Shown here: positions 54,008 through 62,129 of the stretch, in pieces | How positions within the stretch are numbered: the first letter of the stretch is position 1 | Layout of the letters: every line of letters begins with the position of its first letter | NCBI RefSeq assembly: GCF_002157505.1 | Contig: NZ_NFSC01000030.1 | Coordinates: 372,001-436,000 of the forward strand | Source: Arthrobacter agilis | GTDB lineage: Bacteria; Actinomycetota; Actinomycetes; Actinomycetales; Micrococcaceae | Direction of reading: 5' to 3' | DNA: 64,000 nt | Notes under the pieces: model-generated | The model's database searches: none | The model's input: the letters and a program-made list of their open reading frames with translations, nothing else | What the model was told of the DNA's origin: nothing | Made by a program: the position numbers and the translations under genes

Positions 54008-55915
54008 ATGACAACCCCCCACCCCTTCAGGACCGGGCGCATACGCCTGGCTGCGGCGCTCGGAGCAACTGTGCTCCTCGCCGCCGGTACCGGAGCATCG
54101 GCCATCGCAGCACCGCTGGACGCCGCAGGCACGACGCCGGTCGCCCAGAAGGCTCCCCCGACCCCGACCCCGACGCTGACGTCGACGGCGGACCTCGGGC
54201 CGAATGTGACGGTCTTCGACCCGAGCATGCCCGTGAGCGAGATCCAGGCGACGGTCGACGCCGTCAACGCGCGGCAGATCGACAACGAGATGGGCACCGA
54301 ACGGGAGGCCCTCCTGTTCCTGCCCGGCACCTACGGCACCGATGCCCAGCCCCTGCAGTTCCGGGTCGGCTACTACACGGAGGTCGCCGGACTGGGTGAA
54401 TCCCCCTCGGACGTCATCATCAACGGCAAGATCGAGGTCTACAACCGCTGCCTCGACGACGGTGGGACCAGCAACTGCATCGCGCTCAACAACTTCTGGC
54501 GCACCCTCTCCAACCTGACGCTCGAGGTCAACGGCGCGGGCCAGGACGGCTGCCGAGCCACGGCCAACTTCTGGGCCGTCTCCCAGGCGGTGTCCCTCCG
54601 ACGCGTCAACGTCACCGGCGGCACCCTCTCGCTCATGGATTACTGCACCGCCGGGCCCCAGTTCGCGAGCGGTGGCTACCTCGCCGACTCGAAGGCCGGC
54701 ACCATCATCAACGGCTCCCAGCAGCAGTGGTTCACCCGTAACAGCGAGATCAGCAGCTGGTCCAACGGCGTCTGGAACGCCGTCTTCTCCGGCACGGAGG
54801 GAGCACCCGAGGACGGCGCGTTCCCGAACCCTCCGTACACGACGCTCGACCAGACCCCGGTGAGCCGCGAGAAGCCGTACCTGTTCGCGGATTCTTCGGG
54901 CGCCTACAGCGTCCGCGTGCCCGCCGCGCAGACCGACTCCCGCGGCATCTCCTGGGGCGACGGCACGACCGCGGGGCGCACCATCCCACTGTCCGAGTTC
55001 TTCGTGGCACGCCCTGGTGACTCCGTGCAGGCGATCAACACCGCGCTCGCCCGCGGAAAGCACCTCCTCCTCACCCCCGGCGTCTACGACATCGCGCAGA
55101 CCATCGCGGTCAAGCGGGCGAACACCGTGGTCCTCGGACTGGGCCACGCGACCCTCACCGCCGTGGACGGCGCAACCCCGATGCGCGTCGCGGACGTGCC
55201 CGGCGTCGTCATCGCCGGTGTGACGATCGACGGCGGCACCGTCAACTCACCCGTCCTCCTCCAGGTGGGTACGAAGAACGGCAACAACGGCGCTCCACAC
55301 AGCGACCCGGCCAACCCGACGACGCTGAGCGACGTCTACTTCCGGATCGGCGGCCCGCACGTGGGCAAGGCCGACGTCAGCCTCGAGGTCAACAGCGACA
55401 ACGTGCTGATCGACCACACCTGGGTATGGCGCGCCGACCACGGCAACGCGGGCTCCTTCGGTTGGGACGTCAGCACCGGCCGCAACGGCGTGATCGTGAA
55501 CGGCGACAACGTCACCGCCACCGGCCTCTTCGTGGAGCACTACCAGGAGTACAACGTGATCTGGAACGGCGAGAACGGCCGCACGGTCTTCTTCCAGAAC
55601 GAGCTCCCCTACGATCCGCCGAACCAGGCTGCCTGGCAGCACGACGGCGTCCTCGGCTGGGCCGGCTACAAGGTGGCCGACGACGTGAAGCACCACACCC
55701 TGTGGGGCGGCGGTTCGTACATCTTCACCAACGTGGACCCGAGCATCCATGCCTCGCACGGCTTCGAGGTGCCGGAGACCCCGGGCGTCGTCCTCAACCA
55801 CGTGCTGACCGTGAACCTCGGCGCGGGCACGATCGACCACGTGGTGAACGACGCCGGTGCCCCCGTGAGCAACGCGAACACGGGGACGCCGAGCTACCTG
55901 GTGCGCTACCCGTAG
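54008..55915 (+). CDS. Secreted right-handed beta-helix protein (pectate-lyase/GH55-like superfamily)
   Basis: A 635-residue exported protein. A Sec signal (basic GRIRLAAALGATVLLAAGTGASAIAAP, cleavage near residue 36) leads to a Pro/Thr linker. Two pectate-lyase-like beta-helix regions follow, rich in short strands with Asn/Gly turns. Each is introduced by a P-x-D-S-V-Q-A-I-N-type segment (VSEIQATVDAVNARQ; DSVQAINTALARGKHLLLTPGVYDIAQTI). VLGLGHATLTAVDG, VIAGVTIDGG and VFFQNELPYDPP are typical coils. This double-Pec_lyase_3 layout resembles GH55-type glucanases, but no catalytic residue can be assigned. It may bind or cut a polysaccharide. Confidence 0.78.
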   Translation: MTTPHPFRTGRIRLAAALGATVLLAAGTGASAIAAPLDAAGTTPVAQKAPPTPTPTLTSTADLGPNVTVFDPSMPVSEIQATVDAVNARQIDNEMGTEREALLFLPGTYGTDAQPLQFRVGYYTEVAGLGESPSDVIINGKIEVYNRCLDDGGTSNCIALNNFWRTLSNLTLEVNGAGQDGCRATANFWAVSQAVSLRRVNVTGGTLSLMDYCTAGPQFASGGYLADSKAGTIINGSQQQWFTRNSEISSWSNGVWNAVFSGTEGAPEDGAFPNPPYTTLDQTPVSREKPYLFADSSGAYSVRVPAAQTDSRGISWGDGTTAGRTIPLSEFFVARPGDSVQAINTALARGKHLLLTPGVYDIAQTIAVKRANTVVLGLGHATLTAVDGATPMRVADVPGVVIAGVTIDGGTVNSPVLLQVGTKNGNNGAPHSDPANPTTLSDVYFRIGGPHVGKADVSLEVNSDNVLIDHTWVWRADHGNAGSFGWDVSTGRNGVIVNGDNVTATGLFVEHYQEYNVIWNGENGRTVFFQNELPYDPPNQAAWQHDGVLGWAGYKVADDVKHHTLWGGGSYIFTNVDPSIHASHGFEVPETPGVVLNHVLTVNLGAGTIDHVVNDAGAPVSNANTGTPSYLVRYP

Positions 55916-55953
55916 CGCGGGCCGTACGGCTGGCGCTATGACAGCACCGTGAC

Positions 55954-55985
55954 GGAAGGGCCGGAGCGAAAGCTTCGGCCCTTCC
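55954..55985. terminator. Terminator between the beta-helix gene and lacI
   Basis: A 14-bp stem, GGAAGGGCCGGAGC with GCTTCGGCCCTTCC, containing one G-T wobble, closed by a stable GAAA loop, 38 bp after the stop. It can serve both convergent genes; the following lacI gene ends at 55990. Confidence 0.85.
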
Positions 55986-55989
55986 TGCG

Positions 55990-56973
55990 TCAGACCGACT
56001 CCCGCTCCACCAGGTGCAGCCCATGGCCTGGATGCTCGGGCTTCTCCGCCGAACCGTCGAGGTCCGCCAGCACGAGCGCCGCGAGGTAGCGGCCCTGCAG
56101 TTCGATCGACTGCGACACCGTGGTGAGCGGCGGCGCAGCAAGCCTCGCTGCCGGAACATCGTCGACACCCACCACACCGCAGTCCTCGGGACAGGACAGC
56201 TCTTCTGCCCGGAGGCCCGCGAGGACCGCGAGCGCGACGTCGTCGTTGTAGGCCGCGACGGCGTCGACCCCCTGCCCTCGCCACGTGCGGACCGAGGTCG
56301 CGGCAGCAGGGATATCGAGGGTGACGGGCAGCACCACAGGTTCCGGAAGGCCCAGTGCTGCGCAGGCACGCCGAACTCCGAGGAGCCGGTCGCGCGCGAA
56401 GACCTCGAGCCGGGGGTCGGCAGGCCACGCGTAGCCGAGGCGCCTGCGGCCTCGTGCGGCGAGGTGCCGGACCTGCAGGGCGCCGATCTCCAGCTGGGTC
56501 TCGGACGGCAGGGCCGGATCGGGTTGGTGCTCCTCGCCGCGGGTTCCGAGCACCTGGATGCCCGCCTGCCGCATGGCGTGAAGGTCCTCCGCGGCGAAGG
56601 GCGCGAAACCGATCACAGCGCGGGGGGTCACGGCACGCCACAGCTCCGTCAGGGAGCGCTGTCCCCGCCCATGGTGAACGAGCACGGACAGTCCCCTGCC
56701 CGAGAGCTCGTCGGCGAGTTGGTCCAGCAGGGTCTCGATCACCGGGCCCACCGGCCAGTCCGGAAGGATGCACAGCACCAGGTCGCTGCGCCCGGTGCGC
56801 AGGGCACGGGCGGCGGCGGAGGGTGCATAGCCCAGGCGGACTGCAGTCTCCCGCACGCGACGCCGGGTCTCCTCCGAGATATTAACGCCGTCACGGCCGG
56901 TCAGGACGTAGCTGACGGTGGTCCTCGAGACACCGCTCTCGCGCGCCACGTCAGCGCTCGTGATCCCCACCAC
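55990..56973 (-). CDS. LacI-family transcriptional regulator
   Basis: A 327-residue LacI-type regulator. The HTH ITSADVARESGVSRTTVSYVLTGRDGVNISEETRRRVRETAVRLGY lies at about residues 4-50, and the binding domain includes CILPDWPVGPVIETLLDQLADEL, AYNDDVALAVLAGL and VVGVDDVPAARLAAPPLTTV. Two adjacent GTG codons (56973, 56970) follow GGGGGA; either may be used. The N-terminus overlaps the end of the upstream AraC gene by about 20 bp, so the two regulators are probably translationally coupled. The target is unknown; the convergent beta-helix gene is separated by a terminator. Confidence 0.85.
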   Translation of the reverse strand: MVGITSADVARESGVSRTTVSYVLTGRDGVNISEETRRRVRETAVRLGYAPSAAARALRTGRSDLVLCILPDWPVGPVIETLLDQLADELSGRGLSVLVHHGRGQRSLTELWRAVTPRAVIGFAPFAAEDLHAMRQAGIQVLGTRGEEHQPDPALPSETQLEIGALQVRHLAARGRRRLGYAWPADPRLEVFARDRLLGVRRACAALGLPEPVVLPVTLDIPAAATSVRTWRGQGVDAVAAYNDDVALAVLAGLRAEELSCPEDCGVVGVDDVPAARLAAPPLTTVSQSIELQGRYLAALVLADLDGSAEKPEHPGHGLHLVERESV

Positions 56974-58063
56974 TCCCCCTTTCGGCCCGCATGCTTCCGG
57001 TCTCCCGCTGGTGCTTGCCAGTGTAGGCGCCAGCATCTGCCGCCCGGGGTGGCACCGATGGGCCGCCGCCTGCACGCACCGCACTCGGCGTCACCCCGAA
57101 CCACCGGCGCGCGCACCGCGTGAGGGCCGATTGCTCCGACAGGCCCACCAGTCCCGCGACCTGCTGCAGCGGCAGGTCGCTGCGCGTCAGCAACCGGAGC
57201 GCGGAGTCGCGGCGGACGTCGTCGAGCAGTGCCTCGAAAGCCGTGCCCTCCGCGGCGAGCCGCCGCTGCAGTGTCCGCGGGTGCATCCCCAGGAGCCGGG
57301 CCGCGGAGTCGATGCGTGGCGGCGAGGTGCCGAGCATGCGGTCGATGGCGTTCCGGACCTGCGGCGCTACGACCCGCCCCGGCTCCGGGAAGTGGCTGTG
57401 CAGGTAGTCGAGCGCGATCTCCCGCAGCGTGTCGTCGACTCCGGCCAGCGGACGGTCGAGGAGGCTGCGGGGCACGCGCAGCAGCGACGCGGCGGCGCCG
57501 AAGCGCACCTCAGCGCCGAAGAATTCGACGTACCGGGAGGCGGGAGCTTTCGGCGTGTGCGAGAGGTGCACCGAATGGAGTCCGTAGGGTCCGTCGACCA
57601 GGAAGCGGATCATCCGGTGCGAGAAGGCGAGGATGGCGTCCGTGGCCTGCCGCGGCGGCGTACCCTCCGAGGACCCGTAGCAGAGGCCGACATCGCCGGG
57701 CCGCGCTTCCGGATCGGGCACGATCGTGAAGCGCAGCACCGGACTGTGGAGGAAGAGGAACTGGGACGCACATTCGAGGGCAGCGCCGACGGTAGGTGAG
57801 TTCTGCACGGCGACGGCGAGCGGGCCGAGGATCCCGATGTCCTGATACTCGGAGATGCGCAGGCCGAGGTCCGGGCAGGGCAGGACGCGCGCCGCACCCT
57901 CGAGGAGCTTGGCCATCGCGATGTCGGACACGAGGACGTCATCGCTGTCGATCGCTTCGACGGGCACACGGTACTGCGCCGCGAGCGCTTCGGCGTCGCC
58001 CCCGAACTGTTCGACGACGTCGCGGAAGCCACGCATGCCTGCGGATCGGATGACGGAGCCCAT
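56951..58063 (-). CDS. AraC-family regulator with arabinose-binding-like domain (VirS/OruR type)
   Basis: A 370-residue AraC regulator with an N-terminal Arabinose_bd-type domain (about 20-190: VVEQFGGDAEALAAQYRVP, LGLRISEYQDIGILGPLAVAVQNSPTVGAALECASQFLFLHSPVL). A C-terminal double HTH follows (about 255-335: ARLLGMHPRTLQRRLAAEGTAFEALLDDVRRDSALRLLTRSDLPLQQVAGLVGLSEQSALTRCARRWFGVTPSAVR). The architecture is that of mycobacterial VirS. It is divergent from the flavin monooxygenase operon across about 70 bp, again as in virS-mymA, and probably activates it in response to a small molecule. Confidence 0.88.
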   Translation of the reverse strand: MGSVIRSAGMRGFRDVVEQFGGDAEALAAQYRVPVEAIDSDDVLVSDIAMAKLLEGAARVLPCPDLGLRISEYQDIGILGPLAVAVQNSPTVGAALECASQFLFLHSPVLRFTIVPDPEARPGDVGLCYGSSEGTPPRQATDAILAFSHRMIRFLVDGPYGLHSVHLSHTPKAPASRYVEFFGAEVRFGAAASLLRVPRSLLDRPLAGVDDTLREIALDYLHSHFPEPGRVVAPQVRNAIDRMLGTSPPRIDSAARLLGMHPRTLQRRLAAEGTAFEALLDDVRRDSALRLLTRSDLPLQQVAGLVGLSEQSALTRCARRWFGVTPSAVRAGGGPSVPPRAADAGAYTGKHQRETGSMRAERGSGGDHER

Positions 58064-58133
58064 GTCGTCCAAGGGTAAATAGGTGTCGCGCGAAGTCAAG
58101 CACGTGGACGGGCGACCACCGAATAATGGAGTT

Positions 58134-59657
58134 ATGGAATTTCCCCTCGAACATCTCGACGTCGTGATCGTCGGCGCCGGGCTCTCAGGCATCGGCGCCG
58201 CCTACCGCGTCTCCACCGAACTCCCCGGCAAGAGCTTCGCGGTCCTGGAGGCCCGCGACGCCATCGGCGGTACGTGGGACCTCTTCCGCTATCCGGGCGT
58301 CCGCTCCGACAGCGACATGTTCACCCTCGGCTACCCCTTCCGCCCGTGGACCGAGGCCAAGGCGATCGCCGACGGCATGTCCATCCTCATGTACATCCGG
58401 GAGACTGCCGAGGATCCGCGGATCCAGGAGCGGATCCGGTTCCACACGAAGCTGGTCAGCGCGGCGTGGTCCTCGGACGACGCCCGGTGGACGCTGGAGC
58501 TGGACGTGACGGGCGACGACGGCGCCGGGCGGATCCAGGTGGAGCGCCGACGTCTCACGTGCGGATTCCTCTACCTCTGCAGCGGCTACTACAACTACGA
58601 GCACGGCTATGACCCGTCCTTCCCGGGCCTCGGGTCCTTCGAGGGCGAGATCGTCCGCCCCCAGTTCTGGCCCGAGGACCTGGACTACACGGGAAAGCGC
58701 GTCGTCGTCGTCGGCAGCGGTGCCACCGCCGTCACCCTCGTGCCGTCCATGGCGGAGGACGCAGCGCATGTGACGATGCTGCAGCGCTCCCCCACCTACA
58801 TCACGGCGGTCCCGAGCCGGGACAGGTTCTCCGACGCTGCGCGCCGGCACCTGCCCGCAGGGCTGGCCCACCACGTCGCGCGGGCCAAGAACGTCCTGGT
58901 CACGCAGGCCTTCTTCCAGCTGTGCCGTCGCCGCCCGGAACTCGCCAAGAAGCTCATCCGCTCCCAGACAGCGCGGATCCTCGGCGACGACACACTCCTG
59001 GACGAGAATTTCACCCCCGCCTACAACCCCTGGGACCAGCGGCTCTGCGTCGCACCGAGTGCCGACTTCTTCCGGGCCCTGAAGTCCGGCAAGGCCTCGG
59101 TGATGACGGACACCATCGACACCTTCACACCTCACGGCATCCGCCTCTCGTCCGGGAAGGAACTCGAGGCCGACGTCGTCGTGACCGCCACCGGGCTGTC
59201 GATGCTGCCCCTCGGCGGTGCCACCTTCGCCGTCGACGGGAAGCCCGTGAACCTCGGCGACTCCTGGGTGTACCGGGGGCTCATGGTGAGCGGTGTACCC
59301 AACCTCGCCCTCTGCGTGGGGTACACCAATGCCTCGTGGACGCTGCGCGCGGACCTCAGCTCGCGCTATGTCTGCCGCTTCATCAAATACCTGGACCGCA
59401 CCGGCCACCGCTACGGCGCGCCGGCCGCCCACGGCGGGATGAAGGCCCATCCCATCCTCGACCTGACGTCGGGGTACGTGCAGCGCGCGGTCTCGGCCTT
59501 CCCCAAGCAGGGTGACCGGCAGCCGTGGATCATGCGCCAGAACTACCTGTTGGACGCACCGACCGCCCTGCACGGCAACCTCGCGAAGAACATGGTCTTC
59601 GACACCCCCGCACCTCCGAGTACCCCTGCACCCGACCTCCAGGAGATCCACGCGTGA
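58134..59657 (+). CDS. FAD-dependent monooxygenase, Baeyer-Villiger type (MymA/EtaA-like)
   Basis: A 507-residue class B flavin monooxygenase. FAD motif VVIVGAGLSGIGAAYRV, then GGTWDLFRYPGVRSDSDMFTLGYPFRPW, NADPH motif VVVVGSGATAVTLVPSMA, and the NPWDQRLCVAPSADFFRAL segment are characteristic of EtaA/MymA. The BVMO fingerprint F-x-G-x3-H-x3-W-P is present as FEGEIVRPQFWP, with Arg replacing His. The ATG at 58134 has GGAG close by; an earlier start at 58083 would add a non-homologous lead. First gene of a three-gene overlapping operon. It probably oxygenates a ketone, fatty acid or thio-compound. Confidence 0.88.
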   Translation: MEFPLEHLDVVIVGAGLSGIGAAYRVSTELPGKSFAVLEARDAIGGTWDLFRYPGVRSDSDMFTLGYPFRPWTEAKAIADGMSILMYIRETAEDPRIQERIRFHTKLVSAAWSSDDARWTLELDVTGDDGAGRIQVERRRLTCGFLYLCSGYYNYEHGYDPSFPGLGSFEGEIVRPQFWPEDLDYTGKRVVVVGSGATAVTLVPSMAEDAAHVTMLQRSPTYITAVPSRDRFSDAARRHLPAGLAHHVARAKNVLVTQAFFQLCRRRPELAKKLIRSQTARILGDDTLLDENFTPAYNPWDQRLCVAPSADFFRALKSGKASVMTDTIDTFTPHGIRLSSGKELEADVVVTATGLSMLPLGGATFAVDGKPVNLGDSWVYRGLMVSGVPNLALCVGYTNASWTLRADLSSRYVCRFIKYLDRTGHRYGAPAAHGGMKAHPILDLTSGYVQRAVSAFPKQGDRQPWIMRQNYLLDAPTALHGNLAKNMVFDTPAPPSTPAPDLQEIHA

Positions 59658-60505
59658 GCATCCGACCCTTCCAGTTCGCCGGCGCCACCGCCGTCCTCAC
59701 CGGAGCCGCCGGAGGCATGGGCGAACACCTGGCCCGCAAGCTCGCCGAGCGCGGGAGCACGCTGCTCCTCATCGACCGCGACGCCTCCCGGCTCGAGGCC
59801 GTCGCGTCCTCCATCCGCTCCACCTATCCCGGCAGCAAAGTCACAACGTTCGTCGCGGACCTCGCGGACCGCGACGCCGTCGAGGGCCTCGCGGCCGACC
59901 TGCTCGCGGCCACGGACAGGGTGGACCTGCTGATCAACAACGCCGGCGTGGCCCTCGCGGGGAAGTTCGACCAGATCAGCATGGAGGACTTCGACTGGGT
60001 GATGGCCATCAACTTCTCCGCGCCCGTGCTGCTCACCCACCGCCTGCTGCCGAGGATCTCCCCCGGCGGGCATATCGTGAACGTCTCCAGCCTGTTCGGC
60101 CTCGTGGGACCGAAGGGGCAGACGGCGTACTCCTCCAGCAAGTTCGCCCTGCGCGGCTTCACGGAAGCGCTCCGCAACGAACTCCTGCCGCGCGGCATCG
60201 GCACCACCTCGGTCCATCCCGGCGGCATCCGGACCGACATCGCGCGCAATGCACGCATCGGCGGCAACCTCAGCGAGGCGGAGGTGAGGAAGGCGAAGGA
60301 CGACTTCGACAAGCTGCTCACCTTTCCAGCCGACCAGGCGGCCGAGCTCATGCTCGAGGCCGTGAAGGCCCGCAAGCCACGCCTGCTGATCGGGCTGAGC
60401 GCCAAGGTGCCCGACGCCGTCGCCCGCGTCGCGCCGATGTCCTTCGGCACGCTCGAACGCCGCGCGACCGCACTCCTCCGCCTGGCCGGGAAGGTCCGTC
60501 GATGA
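59654..60505 (+). CDS. Short-chain dehydrogenase/reductase (SadH-like)
   Basis: A 283-residue SDR: TGAAGGMGEHLARKLAERG (16-34), LLINNAGVALAGKF, catalytic Ser in HIVNVSSLFG and YSSSK. The C-terminal ADQAAELMLEAVKARKPRLLIG resembles mycobacterial SadH-type enzymes. GTG at 59654 overlaps the monooxygenase stop as GTGA. As the second gene of the operon it likely interconverts an alcohol and ketone feeding the monooxygenase. Confidence 0.87.
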   Translation: MSIRPFQFAGATAVLTGAAGGMGEHLARKLAERGSTLLLIDRDASRLEAVASSIRSTYPGSKVTTFVADLADRDAVEGLAADLLAATDRVDLLINNAGVALAGKFDQISMEDFDWVMAINFSAPVLLTHRLLPRISPGGHIVNVSSLFGLVGPKGQTAYSSSKFALRGFTEALRNELLPRGIGTTSVHPGGIRTDIARNARIGGNLSEAEVRKAKDDFDKLLTFPADQAAELMLEAVKARKPRLLIGLSAKVPDAVARVAPMSFGTLERRATALLRLAGKVRR

Positions 60506-61512
60506 GCGGGGCGCGTGCCGGCCTCGGACCTTCGTCCGGCACCGTAGCATCCGATTCCGTAGCGTCCGTCCCCGGTTCGGCAGCGCCCGTCCCCGGTTCG
60601 GCAGCGCCCGACGCCGGTTCCGTCGAGACCGCGCCCGGCTCTCCGTCCGGTTCCGCCGCACCCGACGACGGCTTCCTGCGGGTCCACGGGATCCGCGTCC
60701 GCTACCGCGACGAGGGCGCCCGGGAGAAGCCTCCCGTCCTCCTGCTGCACGGCATCGGCCGCAGCCTCGAGGACTGGGAGGGACTGTACCGTCGGCTCGC
60801 TTCCGACCACCGTGTTCTCAGCGTGGACCTGCCCGGCTTCGGGCTGTCCGAGAGAACCGAGGGACGGTACTCGATGGAGTCGATGGCCCGCTTCGTCCTC
60901 GCCGCACTCGACACCCTCGGTGAGCACCGGCCCCTGCATGTGGTGGGCAATTCGCTCGGTGGCGCAGTCGCCATGAAGGTCAGCACCTTGGAGCCGCAAC
61001 GCGTCCGGAGCCTGGTGCTCGTGAACAGCGCCGGGTTCGGCAAGGAGGTGACGCTCGCACTGCGGATCCTCGCCATCCGACCGATCGGCCGGCGACTGAT
61101 GAAGGACAAGTCCCGCAAGGCCGCGTACCGCACGGAGCGCTCGCTGTTCTACGACAAGAAGTTCGTGACCGAGGAACGCCTCGACCACGCGCAGGAGGTG
61201 GGCCGGAATCCCGGATACGACGAGGTCCTGCTCGACGTCGCCCGGCACCTCGGCACCTTCCGCGGCGTGCGCCGGCGGTGGCGGACCCAACTTCTCCGCA
61301 CGGTCGCCGCCCAACAGAAACCCACCCTCGTGGTGTGGGGCGACGAGGACCGGGTCCTCCCGGCGTCGCACCTGGAGCACGCCCGCACGGTGTTCCCGCA
61401 TGCGGAGTTCCACCTGTTCGAGAAGTGCGGGCACATGCCGCAGATCGAACGCGAAGAGGAGTTCGATGCCCTGGTGCGGCAGTTCATCAGCGGGGTCGAG
61501 GCGCGAAGCTAG
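60502..61512 (+). CDS. Alpha/beta hydrolase of the monooxygenase operon
   Basis: A 336-residue alpha/beta hydrolase: LLLHGIGRSLEDW, nucleophile Ser in VVGNSLGGAVAM, acid Asp in VWGDEDRVLP and His in CGHMPQIE. The first 55 residues are a Ser/Ala/Pro/Gly linker with a 21-bp repeat (GSAAPVP/GSAAPDA) and no signal features; homology begins near FLRVHGIRVRY. The ATG overlaps the SDR stop by 4 bp, which favours the long form, but a later start is possible. It probably hydrolyses the ester formed by the monooxygenase. Confidence 0.85.
   Translation: MSGARAGLGPSSGTVASDSVASVPGSAAPVPGSAAPDAGSVETAPGSPSGSAAPDDGFLRVHGIRVRYRDEGAREKPPVLLLHGIGRSLEDWEGLYRRLASDHRVLSVDLPGFGLSERTEGRYSMESMARFVLAALDTLGEHRPLHVVGNSLGGAVAMKVSTLEPQRVRSLVLVNSAGFGKEVTLALRILAIRPIGRRLMKDKSRKAAYRTERSLFYDKKFVTEERLDHAQEVGRNPGYDEVLLDVARHLGTFRGVRRRWRTQLLRTVAAQQKPTLVVWGDEDRVLPASHLEHARTVFPHAEFHLFEKCGHMPQIEREEEFDALVRQFISGVEARS
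60568..60618 (+). repeat. 21-bp repeat in the hydrolase N-terminal linker
   Basis: Two exact copies of GTCCCCGGTTCGGCAGCGCCC and a third, degenerate copy (GACGCCGGTTCC) in tandem, in frame. Confidence 0.75.
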
Positions 61513-61562
61513 GACTCCCGCGCCCCCCTTACCCCGCCACCGCTTCGGTGGTGGAATGAACC

Positions 61563-62129
61563 ATGACGCGGGTCATCTACTACACGGCCTCCACCCTCAA
61601 CGGCTTCCTGGCCGACGAGCACAATTCGTTGGACTGGCTCTTCGCCGTCGAACCTCCGCCGCCCGGGCTCTACGAGCGCTTCCTCGGGACGGTGGGCGTC
61701 CTGGTGGAGGGCTCGACGACGTACGAGTGGGTGCTGGACTTCGAGGGGCTGCTCGCCGATCCGGGAAAGTGGAGGACGGTGTACGGTGAGCGCCCCACCT
61801 TCGTCTTCACGACGCGGGACCTCCCGGTTCCGGACGGCGCGGACGTGCGCCTCGTATCCGGCGACGTACGCGCGGTGTTCGGGCAACTGCGTGAGGCAGC
61901 GGGCGACGGCGACATCTGGGTGGTCGGAGGCGGCGACCTCGCCGGGCAGTTCCTCGCGGCCGGACTCCTCGACGAGATCCAGGTGTCCATCGCACCCGTC
62001 GCGCTGACGGGAGGAGCACCGCTGCTGCCGTTGCGGGTCGAATCGGATCGGCTCACGCTGCGGTCCGTCGAGCAGCAGGGCCAGTTCGCGTTCCTCACCT
62101 ACGACGTCGCGCGGGCCTCCGGAACGTAG
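61563..62129 (+). CDS. Dihydrofolate-reductase-like (RibD C-terminal domain) protein
   Basis: A 188-residue RibD_C/DHFR-fold protein of the YwjB/YyaP type: VIYYTASTLNGFLADEHNSLDWLF, VLVEGSTTYEWVL, FVFTTRDLPVPD, DIWVVGGGDLAGQFLAAGLLDEIQVSIAPVALTGGAPLL. These proteins bind NADPH; true dihydrofolate reductase activity is usually absent and physiological function is unknown. Its 3' end overlaps the convergent hydrolase gene by 31 bp. Confidence 0.88.
   Translation: MTRVIYYTASTLNGFLADEHNSLDWLFAVEPPPPGLYERFLGTVGVLVEGSTTYEWVLDFEGLLADPGKWRTVYGERPTFVFTTRDLPVPDGADVRLVSGDVRAVFGQLREAAGDGDIWVVGGGDLAGQFLAAGLLDEIQVSIAPVALTGGAPLLPLRVESDRLTLRSVEQQGQFAFLTYDVARASGT

Noticed and set aside
61534-61553. CCACCG-CTT-CGGTGG after the hydrolase gene as a terminator
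   Set aside because: Only 6 bp of stem with no T-tract; too weak to call alongside the strong hairpins elsewhere in the window.
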